From Phytophthora quininea (lineage: Eukaryota > Oomycota > Peronosporomycetes > Peronosporales > Peronosporaceae): DNA of 64,000 bases. The notes under the pieces are model-generated. The model saw only the letters and a list, made by a program, of their open reading frames with translations, had not been told where the DNA came from and did no database searches. The position numbers and the translations under genes are program-made. The stretch is from contig JAAVTG010001003.1 of NCBI GenBank assembly GCA_011947345.1, positions 1-64,000 on the forward strand, read 5' to 3'. Below, piece by piece: positions 31,905 to 42,153 of the stretch; the first letter of the stretch is position 1; the number at the start of each line of letters is the position of its first letter.

Positions 31905-33540
31905 GTGTACACGATGTTTCTCGTGTACACTCCTCCATCCGGCTCTACGAACTCTGGATACTCAATCAACGCCTTGAACTTGCTTCGGGAGGCCACGCGA
32001 GACAACGCCACATACAATTGGCCATGGAAAAGCACGAGGGAACCAAGTACAGCCCCAAGTTTAACACCGTCTGACTTTGGCCCGTGTTAATCGTCATGGC
32101 GAATGCTGGTTGCACGGGGAACTGCTTTCGTCGTAGCCGGAAGGGGAAATCGGAGTTGTCGTCGTCGCTCACGAACATAATTATCGGGATGGGTACTTCT
32201 TGCCTGTTCGTTCTCCAGTCATAATTGTTGCTCGAATGACGTGGTCCTTCAAGTCGACGATTCGTAGACGCGTTCCGTTGCACAGTCCAAGATCCGGGTT
32301 CAGATTTCTCATCATCATGATGGGGATGCCCTTCTTGAGCAGTAGTCTGTGAGGTAGAGTCCCGTTCATGTTCACCGAGTGGAGAAACTCCTGCTCGAAC
32401 AACGTTCCGTCATCATCCTCCACCGAGTCCACCGACAAATACTCCCGCGCTGTCTCCGGAAGTCGAGCTGCGACTGCCTCGTTGATTCTCCGTACCGTCT
32501 CATTCGTAGTCGTTAAAACCGTCCGGCTGGCAAAATACCCATCCGTCGCTACCTCCGGATTCGCAACGTCGGCATACATTGCGTCAATGATGCGGATCAT
32601 ACCCTTGGTATTGCCCCTGGGCTATTTCCTCGTCCTCATCGTCTTCTACAGGAGGATTCGGGATCAGCATATCAGCAGGAATCTTGATGTAGTCATCGCC
32701 AAGATCAGCACGTTTTTGTGCCGACCCTCACCAACGGCAAACACAAAATCAGAGAGAGAGAGAGAGATATCCTCGTCGCTTTCTCCTGTCCCCTCGCTCC
32801 CAATGCGCATGTTCTGCGTTAACCGAACCTGCAAAAAGTGTCTCCACAGAGGCGATTCCTTTATACATGCGTTGATCATTTCTGCAGGCGTGCCTCTCTT
32901 CACAACAGGAAGGATCTGGCGGACACCTCCTGAGAGGACAAAAACCTTTCCGCCGAAAGGCTCCCTGGGGTTGTCCATAATGTCCCGTAGCGTTCGGTCG
33001 ACAGCCTCAAACGCGTGGCGATGCGTCATCGGAGCTTCATCCCAAATGACCAAACTGGTCTGCTAAATAAGCTTGCGCAGGTGCGACTGTTTGAAAATCG
33101 AACACGTAGAATCCTTGTCCAGTTTCAGCGGAGTTTTGAAAGTAGAATGCGCCGTACGCCCGCCCATGAGAAGCAGAGATGCAATTCCACTGGACGCAAC
33201 AACAAGTGCAATCTTCCCATCCAGACGCACCCTGGCCAAAATGTGTCAAAGTAACGTAGACTTTCCTGTTCCACCAGGTCCATCAACAAAGAAAAGCTTT
33301 TGTGAAACTTCCCGCGTGGATGGACTGCCCCCGTCGATACGCGAAGCGTTAGTCGTCGCTACGTCATGTCTTGATCCTGTAATTCAAAAGCCGGATGCAT
33401 GCCCCCACAGGAGGAATATACCGAGCATCAACATAGCGCAGAATTTCGTTTGGTTCTTTGCGCGGGCGGGCCAACGGACGACTATCACCTGGAACGACCA
33501 CGCTAGTCATCACGGTCTTATCCGAACTTTACGCTGTTGC
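31905..33540 (-). pseudogene. Helitron PIF1-type helicase remnant
   Basis: In order on the minus strand: EPNEILRYVDARYIPP (about 33455-33405), a linker conserved in Helitron proteins; FVDGPGGTGKSTLL, the Walker A, around 33290 in a shifted frame; VIWDEAPMTHRHAFEAVDR (33050), Walker B; VFVLSGGVRQILPVV; PIMMMRNLNPDLGLCNGTRL (32320); FPVQPAFAMTIN and, in another frame, QLYVALSRVASRS near 32000, the C-terminal PIF1 motif. Multiple frame changes make it non-functional. Confidence 0.8.
32751..32767. repeat. (AG)n microsatellite
   Basis: AGAGAGAGAGAGAGAGA within the Helitron helicase remnant, close to a frame change; slippage may have caused it. Confidence 0.8.
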
Positions 33541-33713
33541 CCGTTCTAGCACTGTGTATCAATGCATTTGTATCAATACACAATCCAACACAAATTCAAC
33601 CGACTTGGCCGAAATGAAAACGAACGTATTGGCGGAGTCTATTAACAGCCAATAGCCTGTCCCTGGCGGTAGCGACGGCGACGCGTGGTCTGTCGCTGGC
33701 GGACTCGGCGGCG

Positions 33714-34100
33714 TCAACGACGGTGGCGAGCTTCGCGAGGTGGTAGCGACGGCGGCGGTGGGCCGGTGGTGACCGCCACCAGGGCCATGGTCTCCTGCCG
33801 CCGGTCCAATCGTGGCAACGGCTGCTCGGCGGCGGTGCTCTGCCAGAAGCTGCGCTGGCCGTCGCACGCCCGACACCGCCACGATGCGCTCCTGGCGCGT
33901 GGCCTCTCGAAGGCACCCCACTCGAGGAGCTCCTCGCAGCAAACGCAGCGAAGGCACTGGTGGCCAAGGCCGTCAAGGTCGAGCGGCGCACGCGTCACCT
34001 CGGCAGAGTAGCGAGCGCAGGTAACGTTCCCACGCTCCATCGCGTTTGGTTTTGGTTGTGTGTGGACTATGTGTGTGGGGACTACTGTCGACCTCTTCAT
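33714..34100 (-). CDS. Small hypothetical protein with paired Cys motifs
   Basis: A 128-codon frame (a second ATG about 20 codons in) has CLRCVCCEELL, then after about 17 residues WRCRACDGQRSFW. The CxxC...CxxC spacing suggests a small zinc-binding unit. The tail is Pro-rich. The opposite strand also has long frames because the region is GC-rich with GGCGG repeats, so coding is not certain. Confidence 0.35.
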   Translation of the reverse strand: MKRSTVVPTHIVHTQPKPNAMERGNVTCARYSAEVTRAPLDLDGLGHQCLRCVCCEELLEWGAFERPRARSASWRCRACDGQRSFWQSTAAEQPLPRLDRRQETMALVAVTTGPPPPSLPPREARHRR

Positions 34101-34115
34101 TAAGTACGTTTGGTG

Positions 34116-34423
34116 TGTACCACCCTACTATTGGTGTGGTCCACGTCTTGGGCCGCCTTCGCTCTGCTCGGCAGCGATTGGTCGAAATTGGTTTTGGCGA
34201 ATGGGCGCCGCCGTCGCTGGCGCTCGGCAGCCAATGGCAGCGCCGGATCGTGTCCATCGACACTCGGCGACGGACCGACCGACAGACTGACAGACAAACG
34301 GACAGACAGCAAGTCTCCGTAGTAGTCTTAAGATAGAACCGAAGGCTGGAAGCCTAAAGACACAGACTCGGGGAGTCCTACGTCTTCCTCTGTGCACGTG
34401 CACTGCTACGCAGCCCCGCTGCA
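34116..34423 (+). repeat. Probable 5' LTR of the second Gypsy element
   Basis: Proposed from TG at 34116 (TGTACCACCC) to CA at 34423, two bases before the TGGTAGCAC primer-site-like sequence. It contains a GACA/GACC simple repeat at about 34271-34310. No second LTR is available to confirm the ends. Confidence 0.35.
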
Positions 34424-34481
34424 CCTGGTAGCACTTGTAGTCAATCCGACTCCTGAGTCGGCAACTAAACCTCTGTGAGGA

Positions 34482-35430
34482 TGGAGCAGGCAGCGTTCAC
34501 ATACCTGACTCCTAGTCAGCAGGACACGCTTAATAAGCTTGCGTCCTTGCTGGGCGCTGAAGGCATGGAGCCCCATGCGTCGCAAGGACCTGACGGCGTG
34601 ACGGTGCGCCTTGAGGCGTTCTCTAAGTACGAGAATGCTATGCTAGAGCATACCCAGCAGCGTGTCGCCGCTGCAGCACCCCCCTCAGCGGGCGAAATCG
34701 CTCTCGGTGAGCGTGAAGACCGTCTCGGGGAAGGAGGGGAGAACCTCCTGTTGTGGAGCCGAAAGGTCGAGATGCCCATGGGATCGGCCATGCTGTAAAT
34801 GGAGAACCAACGCGTGGCGCTTGAGATCTCTAAGCTCAAAGGGCGAGCGAGAGAATGGGCCTTGACGTCGGGGACGTCGGTCGAAGAGGCCTTCCCGACC
34901 TGGAAGGACTTGAAGGGGAAGCTCATGCAGGTGTTCTTCCCGCCTAACCAGGCTTATCGCGTGAGGTCACGCTTCCTTGCCACTCGCCAGGGTAAGAAGG
35001 ACTTGGTGGACTATGTCTATGTCCAAGAGCTACGAACGCTCATTGCGGGCATGGCTGCTGACCCTCTACCCGAGGTGGTCACCGTGACCGTCTTCATGGA
35101 AGCGCTCTGAGCTGGAGTGGCTCGCACGGAAGTATTCCGTCAGAGCCCAGCCAACTTTGAGAAGGCCTTCAGTGTGGCACTGAATGCCGAGTCCAACTTT
35201 AAGTTGTCTCGAGTCGGTGCCAACACCAGCTCTTCCGGATCAAATGATCCTGAGCCCATGGACCTCAGCTATGCTGAGGATGAAACCGAGGAGCTCAGAG
35301 CTGCTGAGCAGCGAGCAGGCATCCGGCGATGCTATGTGTGCGGGAGCATCCCCACTTGAGGCCGACATGTCCTCTGCGCAGGCAGCGCTCCGGCCAGCTC
35401 GGCCACATCCCTGCCGAGAGCCAGACAGGC
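34482..35430 (+). pseudogene. Gypsy gag
   Basis: Starts MEQAAFTYLTPSQQDTLNKL at 34482. A TAA at 34796 interrupts it just before MENQRVALEISKLKGRAREW; another stop (TGA, 35108) follows VTVFMEAL. The capsid core includes WALTSGTSVEEAFPTWKDLK. A zinc knuckle starts RCYVCGS near 35330 and is finished (HLRPTCPLR) only after a one-base frame change. Confidence 0.8.
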
Positions 35431-35546
35431 TCGGCGCAGGGAAACGCCGGCTCCCAGTAGGCGCGAGGCAGCCTACTGGGGAAGAACTGAGTTCTGTTGT
35501 GCCTGTGGGAAGTGAGAGGTAGCAGGGCTCAGCCCCGAAGAGCTCC

Positions 35547-35903
35547 GTGCTCTATAACACGGAACGTGTATGCAAGCCGGGCTTGCTAGTCGTCCTGGCG
35601 GACGTCAAGGGCTTCGACAAGCCGTGGGTAGTCTTGATAGACTCTGGGGCGTCTGGCAACTATGCCAGACGCTCTACCATTCAAGGTAGCCGGCGGTACG
35701 CTGAGGCTCTACGAGAGCGAAGTGGTGACACGGTCACTGTCCGTCTCGCGACGGGGGCCTGTGTCATGGTGCCGAGGGTCCCGATGGACCTTGGGCTGAA
35801 GTTCTTGGACTTCGATAGCGTGGAACGCTGTCTGGTCCTTGACCTGGATTCGAGGTACGACCTCATCCTTGGCATGGCGTGGCTGGAACGCCACGAGCCA
35901 TGA
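35547..35903 (+). pseudogene. Gypsy aspartic protease region
   Basis: A 118-codon frame with VVLIDSGASGNYARR, an intact catalytic DSG, and LILGMAWLERHEP, the conserved C-terminal ILG motif. It is in frame by itself but detached from gag and RT by stops. Confidence 0.85.
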
Positions 35904-35924
35904 ATCGATTGGCGGTCGAAGACC

Positions 35925-36701
35925 TTGGGCTCTATGCGCATCTCTCCTAGCGGAGCTTTGGCGAGTCATGAACCCACCTCTGATAAGAAGCAGAAGCGCT
36001 ATTGGCGCGAGCACTGGGCCGAGTCGGCCATGGTGCTAGATATCGGTGTGTCCGAGTTGGTGGACGGCACCGTGAAGGACTGTAGCCCTGAAGAACCTTT
36101 GAGGGCTGATAGTTGTGCGGAGGCACGTACTCCGTCGAGTGGCTGCGATCATGGACCGAGCGAGTCGCTGAGTGTCCCGGACACTGAGCTTTTGAAGGCT
36201 GTTACATCCACTGCGGCGAGTGGTGGCCGCGATCAAAGATCTCACGACGCTTCGGGCGAATCCCCTCATTCGAGAGGCGGCGAGGACGCAGTGAGCTCCC
36301 CGTCCCCGAGTGAGCGTGCCTCGGCGAGGCGGAGGTGTCGGAAAGCGCGGCGTGCACGAGAAAAGGTGTTTATGGAGTTGATCGCACCGCCCGCCTTGAG
36401 CGGCTCTTCGCGACCGAGCTGTGAGGAGCTCTACACTCTCGTCGACGGAGTGACGGGTGTGGTCGAGGGAGGTATGCACCTCGATGACCTGCCAAGTGTT
36501 GGCGAGCTCTTAGGGCTTGACGAGATATCCGTCGCCGAGTTTGGGGCGGCGCTGAAGGACGGCGAGCTCGCCGAAGTGGTCATTATTCGACCCGAAGACG
36601 AGTTGAACTCGTCGTCCCTCGTGGACGAGTCGATCTTGGGCCGAGACCAAGAAAGCATTGAATGCGCGGAGTGGGTCAGCGATCCTAAAAGACCTGACTG
36701 A
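35925..36701 (+). pseudogene. Gypsy protease-RT spacer
   Basis: A 258-codon frame, Ser/Arg/Glu-rich, with no domain I recognise. Its part 36255-36664 is repeated in inverted orientation at 38840-39248. In Gypsy polyproteins a variable linker occupies this place. Confidence 0.6.
36255..36664. repeat. Left copy of a 410-bp inverted duplication
   Basis: Matches the reverse complement of 38840-39248 almost exactly, with one base fewer in the right copy (GGGAGG against GGAGG near 36470). Confidence 0.92.
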
Positions 36702-36779
36702 CCTCTTCTATCTTTTGCTGAAAAGTATGGAGACGTCGTCTCAAAGGAGCCACCAAGTGGCCTCCTCCTGACCGAGGGG

Positions 36780-37640
36780 TCCGTCATGAAATTGACTTGA
36801 TTCCCGGACGAAGTACTGCGTCACACGCCAGTGGTCCTTGCCGAAGGAGCAGTGCGACGTTATTGACGCCTTCTTCAGTGCTAAGCACGCGGCAGGGCTT
36901 GTGCGTGAGAGCAAGTCTCCGCACTCCACGCCGACGTTCTGTGTCAGACATCCTAATGGCAAGTGGCGCATCGTTCATGCTTTCAATAAGCTGAACGCGG
37001 CCACGATTCTGGCGCAGATGCCGATTCCTAGGAAGGATGTTCTTCAGAACAACATGGTTGGCTGTACCATGTATGGCGCGCTCGACTTAGTCGGTGGCTA
37101 TTACCAACTGCTCATGCGAGCGAGTGATGTGCCGCTTACAACGGTGAGCACCCCGAGCGGTATGCTCTGAGAGTGGCTCGTTATGCCCCAAGGGCTGTCG
37201 AACGCGCCAGCGACGTTTAATCGTCTCGTGACGCAGTTGTTCCGGCCCCATCGGGCGTATGCGCAGACATACTTTGACGACATCTTCGTCCATAGTCGTG
37301 CTGGGTACGGAAAGACTGACGTCGAGATGCGCTTTGACCATCTGCGAGCGGTGCTCGAGTGCATGCGCACGAACAAGTTGTATGCCAACGTAGACAAGTG
37401 TGTCTTTCGCGCCGAGGAGATTCCCTTCCTCGGCTGCTTCATTGGGAAGCGTGGCTTGCGGGCAGATCCTGCCAAGGTCAAGGCCATAGTGGACTGGCTG
37501 GTTCCTTTGAACCAGAAGGACCTTCGCAAGTGGCTTGGCCTCGCCAATTACTTGCACAAGTACAGCAAAACTACGCTGAGCTGGCTAGGCCATTGTCCAA
37601 TTTCCTTAAAAGGATGCGGACTGGTGTTGGCGTGCTGAGC
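36780..37640 (+). pseudogene. Gypsy reverse transcriptase
   Basis: Pre-RT sequence (HEIDLIPG) and RT motifs follow: FCVRHPNGKWRIVHAFNKLN, YGALDLVGGYYQLLMR, then a TGA at 37168 in place of a conserved aromatic, VMPQGLSNAPATFNRL, and the active site TYFDDIFVHS (37265). ANVDKCVFRAEEIPFLG completes the fold. One stop and one start-region frame change inactivate it. Confidence 0.9.
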
Positions 37641-38839
37641 GTGAGGCTGCGTTTGCGCAGATCAAGGAGAGACTCCTGCAGCCGCCGGTATTGGCGCTGC
37701 CGGACCCTGATCGTCCGTTCGGTGTCGTCTGTGACGCCTCCGATTTTGCCATCGGCTACGCTTTGCTACAAGCGGACGCCGAGGGGCGTGAACGCGTGAT
37801 CGCGTTTGAGTCTCGCCAGCTTAAAGCTGCGGAGAAGAACTACTCAGTTCACGACAAGGAGCTACTTGCGATGAAGTACGCTCTCGTCAAGTTCAGTGTG
37901 CACCTGCTCGGCTTTAAGCCGTTCGTGATCTTCACGGATCATGCGTCGCTACACACTACGACACAGTCGCCTCACCTCTCGCAGAGGATGCCCTGATAGC
38001 TCTCCTTCTTTGCGAAGTATAACTTCGAGGTGAAGTACAAGCCTGGCAGGCAGAACGTCCTGGCCGATGCGCTGTCGCGCCGACCGGACTATGAGCTTTC
38101 TCATGTCACGATGGTGACGTCGTCGGTGACGGATTTGTTTCGAGCAGCGTATGCACATGACGAGTCCTGCGTCGCATTGCTGAGCGCTCTGCGGAGCGAC
38201 GAGTTCAACGACTCGAAGACGGAACTGTCTGGACGCTTGCGGGCGAAGCTGCATCGCTACACCTGCGATGGCGGTATTCTGTACTGCAGCAAGGGTCCCG
38301 ACGACCATCCACGTGTCGTGGTGCCTCATGATGAGGACCTCAAGTATCGGATACTGTATGAGGCTCATGACGCTCCCACGAGCGGCCATCTTGGTCGCGA
38401 GAAGACCTACAGCTCAGTGAGCTCCATGTACTGGTGGCCCAAGCTGTACAAGTGGGTCAGCACATATGTGCGCACGTGTGAGACGTGTCAGCGGGTCAAA
38501 CCCGCGCCGCATGCGGCAGCGCCGCTGGCGAGCTTTCCTGTACCCAGTGGGGTTGGCAGTCCATGAGTATGGACTTTGTGTTTGGCCTGCCGAAGGACTC
38601 GGCAGGCAACACAGGTATTGTGGGCTTTGTTTACCGGTTGAGCAAGATGGCTCACTCAGCGGCGGTACCGGACTCCATTGATGGAGAAGGTACAGCCTCG
38701 CTGTTCATCGATCGAGTCTCTCGGCAGCACGGGCTGCCGGAGACCATCGTCCGCTCTTCAGGGGGAAGTTTTAGACGTCCGTCTTCAAGGTGCTAGACAC
38801 ACGATTAGGCACGCATGCAGCGTCTCCTTTGCCGCGGGA
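37640..38839 (+). pseudogene. Gypsy RNase H and truncated integrase
   Basis: RNase H: FGVVCDASDFAIGYALLQ, NYSVHDKELLAMKYAL, FTDHASL. Tandem in-frame TGA/TAG follow at 37994. Integrase: GRQNVLADALSRRPDY, HHCC domain (GHLGREKTYSSV...CETCQRV), first Asp region SMDFVFGLPKD, then HGLPETIV after which the frame is disturbed; TSVFKVLDTRL is readable to 38840 where homology ends. Confidence 0.85.
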
Positions 38840-39248
38840 CATTCAATGCTTTCTTGGTCTCGGCCCAAGATCGACTCGTCCACGAGGGACGACGAGTTCA
38901 ACTCGTCTTCGGGTCGAATAATGACCACTTCGGCGAGCTCGCCGTCCTTCAGCGCCGCCCCAAACTCGGCGACGGATATCTCGTCAAGCCCTAAGAGCTC
39001 GCCAACACTTGGCAGGTCATCGAGGTGCATACCTCCTCGACCACACCCGTCACTCCGTCGACGAGAGTGTAGAGCTCCTCACAGCTCGGTCGCGAAGAGC
39101 CGCTCAAGGCGGGCGGTGCGATCAACTCCATAAACACCTTTTCTCGTGCACGCCGCGCTTTCCGACACCTCCGCCTCGCCGAGGCACGCTCACTCGGGGA
39201 CGGGGAGCTCACTGCGTCCTCGCCGCCTCTCGAATGAGGGGATTCGCC
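38840..39248. repeat. Right copy of the 410-bp inverted duplication
   Basis: Reverse complement of 36255-36664. Its left edge cuts the integrase of the second Gypsy element and its right edge cuts the RT of the third, so both breakpoints coincide with element truncations. Confidence 0.92.
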
Positions 39249-40487
39249 TGAGGGGCCCCTCAAAGCATGCTTCCATAATCCGCTGAGAATGCACAGCAGC
39301 GTCGCAACACCCTTGTGGTACGCGGCATGGAGTGAAAATCCTGGAATCGGTGATGTAGATGATCTCCTGGCTTACAGCATCCAAGGGTAGTGGCCAGAAA
39401 CTCTTTAAAAGATCGAAAAGCCCAAAATGCTTATTACCACAGGTGTGCTCCAGTAGTGTCCCCAATGTGGCATCGTGCTGATCAAAGCCTCAATCATGTC
39501 GTTGATTAGGCGATAATCACAGTTCTGGCGGTATTCATCGCCATTTTCACTTCTCTTGGTGACTGGTTGCACTGGGCTTGCCCAGCGGCTATTGGGGTTT
39601 TCATACACCCAGTCCAGCTCAACGAGCTTTGCGTTGAATTCCCTCATGAAACTACGCATAGCCGGTGGGTAAGCGCGTGGTTTGCTCTTGATGGCTTTTG
39701 CCTGCAGCTTCAGTCGGATTTGCAGTGGTTCGACCTTTGCTGGTGGATCCCTGCCAAGTTCCAACCTCCAAATGTCATGTTTGTGCACGATTGCACAGAG
39801 CTTGTCCTTCAGTCTGCGCGGAAAACCTTCTTGCAAGGCCTTCTCTAGCATTCTTCCGAGGGCCACATCCAGCTCATTGATAGTGGTGGGTTCAGCAGCA
39901 ATGTGCATATCGTCCAACAGCTCATCATCGCCATCATCAACGTCATCCCCACGAGATGCCAGCTGCTCAAGTTGGTGGTCGACGTCGATCCCAAGTGATC
40001 TCAGCACATCGGCACCAAGGATGATCTCTGGTTCATCATCTTCGATGATCAAGCATTCTACTGGGTCACTTAACTCAACTTGTCCAGTTGCAGTATTGAG
40101 GAGAAGACGGAGATCGATAGATGCTGTACACAGGATTTCATGTTCGTCCACATCAACATTTACTATTGGAGAAGGCACGTTCTTGATCGCGACGGATGGG
40201 TCACTCTGATGCAGTTCGACAACGTGCTGACGACTAACAGCAGTTCTGTCCGCACCAGTGTCTGCGCAGTAGGGCACCGTCAGCACCCCATTCAGCGTCA
40301 CCACCTTGTCATTGGTTGGAAGACATTCTCTTAAACGTTTGAGACGAGCAGAAGATTTCTTGTTCCCATCATTGGTTCGCTGTGAGCGAAGCTTCCGACG
40401 GATGTCAGTCTTTTGATCATCGGTGGCCTTGTCACATTCCGACAGCCAGTGCATACCTTCACAGTGTGGGCATGGCGTTGGCGGCAC
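39249..40487 (-). pseudogene. Gypsy knuckle, protease and partial RT
   Basis: 40487-39405 reads CPHCEGMHWLSEC (C-x2-C-x3-H-x4-C), then VPYCADTGADRTAVS with an intact catalytic DTG, and pre-RT sequence SRWASPVQPVTKRSENGDEY. After a frame change near 39420 the RT palm starts (GLFDLLKSFWPLPLDAVSQ) and is cut before the Asp-Asp motif. Confidence 0.88.
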
Positions 40488-41391
40488 TTTGGGTCGGTCA
40501 ACTGGAGACTTCTCTTGTTGGCGGCGTCCTTGGCGACAGGCTTGGTAATAATCTGAGCTCGCTTCGCGGTGTTTGCCTGCTCCACAGGCAGTATACGCCT
40601 CGTTTCACCTTCAGCTCGCCCGCGTTTGTCGCGTTTTTTCCTCTGGAAGTCCTTTTCCTGCTTTAACGCCTTTTCGAGGATCAAATCATGGAGAATGATT
40701 TCGTCCTCTTTCGCCTTGCGCTTCTGAAAGCGAATCGTACGTTCCACATCGTCCTTCAATGCTTGGGGCTCCAGCGACGCTAACAAGATGCGGCCTAACT
40801 GCTTTCTTCCTGTGTCATCACGGAAAAAGAGCTCCAACCGTTGTCGTCGATAATGTCATGACACAGCTTGAAGCACTGTATGACTCGTTCATTGACGTCG
40901 GTCTCCTTGAGATCAATGCGTAGCCTGGCGCGCGTCTCGTGGTCAATGTCGGGAACACTGTTGTTCTTCACTGACTCTATGATCTTGCCGACTTCTGCCA
41001 AAATATGGGCATCGGTGACGTCGTCAATCGACATGCGCCAATGGAGCCGGGACCAAAGTTTCAGGAGTCCATGGTCAAACGCTGCCTTGATTGGCATGAT
41101 GACGTCCATCGCGCCGCCCTTCGCGCGGTTCCGATCCGTCTCCTCGTACTCACGGCGGTCCTTGCACCATTGCACCAGCGCAGTATGTAAAGTGCTGGTG
41201 ATACGTGGCGGGAGCAACGGCGTGAAGAGTGGGGTCGTGTTCTGGGCGATTCCGGCAGCACTAGTTTGGCTGCTTCTCAGTGAAGTGCTTGATGAAGTGC
41301 CTTGGTTGCCTCCGGACGCACTTGCAATGGCACCAGTGTCAGCTCTTGGTTGTTGGACCACGCGTTGTGATCGCTTGTTGGCCATCTTCAC
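40331..41391 (-). pseudogene. Gypsy gag
   Basis: ATG at 41391 or 41385 (MANKRSQRVV). 41391-40795 includes TALVQWCKDRREYEETDRNR and ends VMTQEESS; 40837-40331 continues in another frame with a Lys/Arg-rich stretch (EKDFQRKKRDKRGRAEG). One frame change near 40810 interrupts an otherwise open gag. Confidence 0.75.
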
Positions 41392-41421
41392 AATCCAGCA
41401 GTTTACTGCTAAAGATATCTT

Positions 41422-41729
41422 TGTAGTGTCTGCAGGTATGAAGACACGATGGGGGAGTCGGCGAAGCTCCCTAAGTTGGCCAGTAGTCTATTAGATGCTA
41501 ATCGACAAGTGAGCTAAATGAGCTTGTCTATCGTTTGGGGATTCTGTGCTCGGGACACGGAGTTGGGTGGTTGACAGTCGTGTCAACACAAGTGTAGTTA
41601 TCTACTAATACGCGGAGGTCATCACGTATTACGATACCGTGTCACCCTGGCTCGCGTTACGACTTGATGTTCACGAGACCATTCAGTCGCCACCGCTGGC
41701 TGGGCGTGGCTGGTGAACTCCACACTACA
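41422..41729 (-). repeat. Probable 5' LTR of the third Gypsy element
   Basis: 308 bp with inverted ends TGTAGTGT (41422-41429) and ACACTACA (41722-41729), TG...CA. The adjacent internal sequence (minus) AAGATATCTTTAGCAGTAAA sits where the primer-binding site should be and matches the one of the other element at 16 of 20 positions. The 3' LTR is missing, so the right end is a proposal. Confidence 0.5.
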
Positions 41730-42153
41730 CTTACATGATAATTTCATCGTAAGTGCGAAAGAACATATGCATTTCTACGACCCCAAACGCACACGATATG
41801 TGTTAGACTGCGGACGGACACGAACCCGGGGTATTCAATCAGATCAAATTTGTACTTCTAACAGCAATTAAATGCTGTTTCTCCACATGCCCAGCTACGT
41901 AATGGGTAGTAAACCGCAAAACACTATTCATGTCCTCGTCATAGTTGCGATTTTTATTTATACGTCTACCCACACGAGCCTTACTAAATGCATGCTAATT
42001 TAAAGAGCGTATGTCAGCGTTTATGATTCCTTTTATGCTGTCTCTCACATTCGAACGCGCATTCACGCCGTCTTTATAGTGGACAAACCAACTCTTTAAG
42101 TGATTGTTTGTGTGAACATAAAAATGCGGAAGTCTCGAACGCTTATGCAGAAC
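41730..42153. other. No recognisable feature
   Basis: AT-rich sequence with no long open frame or repeat that I can identify. Confidence 0.5.

Larger units (their letters stand above)
31648..33555 (-). mobile_element. 5'-truncated Helitron
   Basis: The minus-strand 3' end reads a perfect stem (7 bp, loop TAG) followed 10 bp later by CTAG and host T, the known Helitron 3' signature (hairpin then CTRR before T). Inward lies a PIF1-type helicase remnant (31905-33540). The Rep/HUH part normally upstream is absent, and recognisable sequence stops near 33555. Confidence 0.75.
34116..38839 (+). mobile_element. Second Ty3/Gypsy element, truncated in integrase
   Basis: Gag, protease, spacer, RT, RNase H and the first part of integrase lie in order on the plus strand. 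A likely 5' LTR ends near 34423 and a PBS-like TGGTAGCAC follows at 34426. The element stops at 38840 after the second catalytic region, where an inverted copy of its own spacer begins. There is no 3' LTR. It differs from the other two Gypsy elements in PBS, RT motif and gag, so it is a different lineage. Confidence 0.85.
39249..41729 (-). mobile_element. Third Ty3/Gypsy element, 5' half only
   Basis: Minus strand: probable LTR (41729-41422), gag (41391-40331), Cys/His knuckle, protease, and the beginning of RT, cut at 39249. Protein order and knuckle spacing are close to the element at 24935-30581, as is the primer-site-like sequence, so the two belong to one lineage, though they are clearly diverged. 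Confidence 0.85.

Noticed and set aside
34271..34310. GACA/GACC repeat as a separate satellite
   Set aside because: Too short; it lies within the proposed LTR and is described there.
36036..36479. Minus-strand frame of 147 codons
   Set aside because: Shadow of the Gypsy spacer frame on the plus strand.
39009..39251. Open frame in the inverted spacer copy
   Set aside because: Antisense of a non-conserved linker; explained by the inverted duplication.
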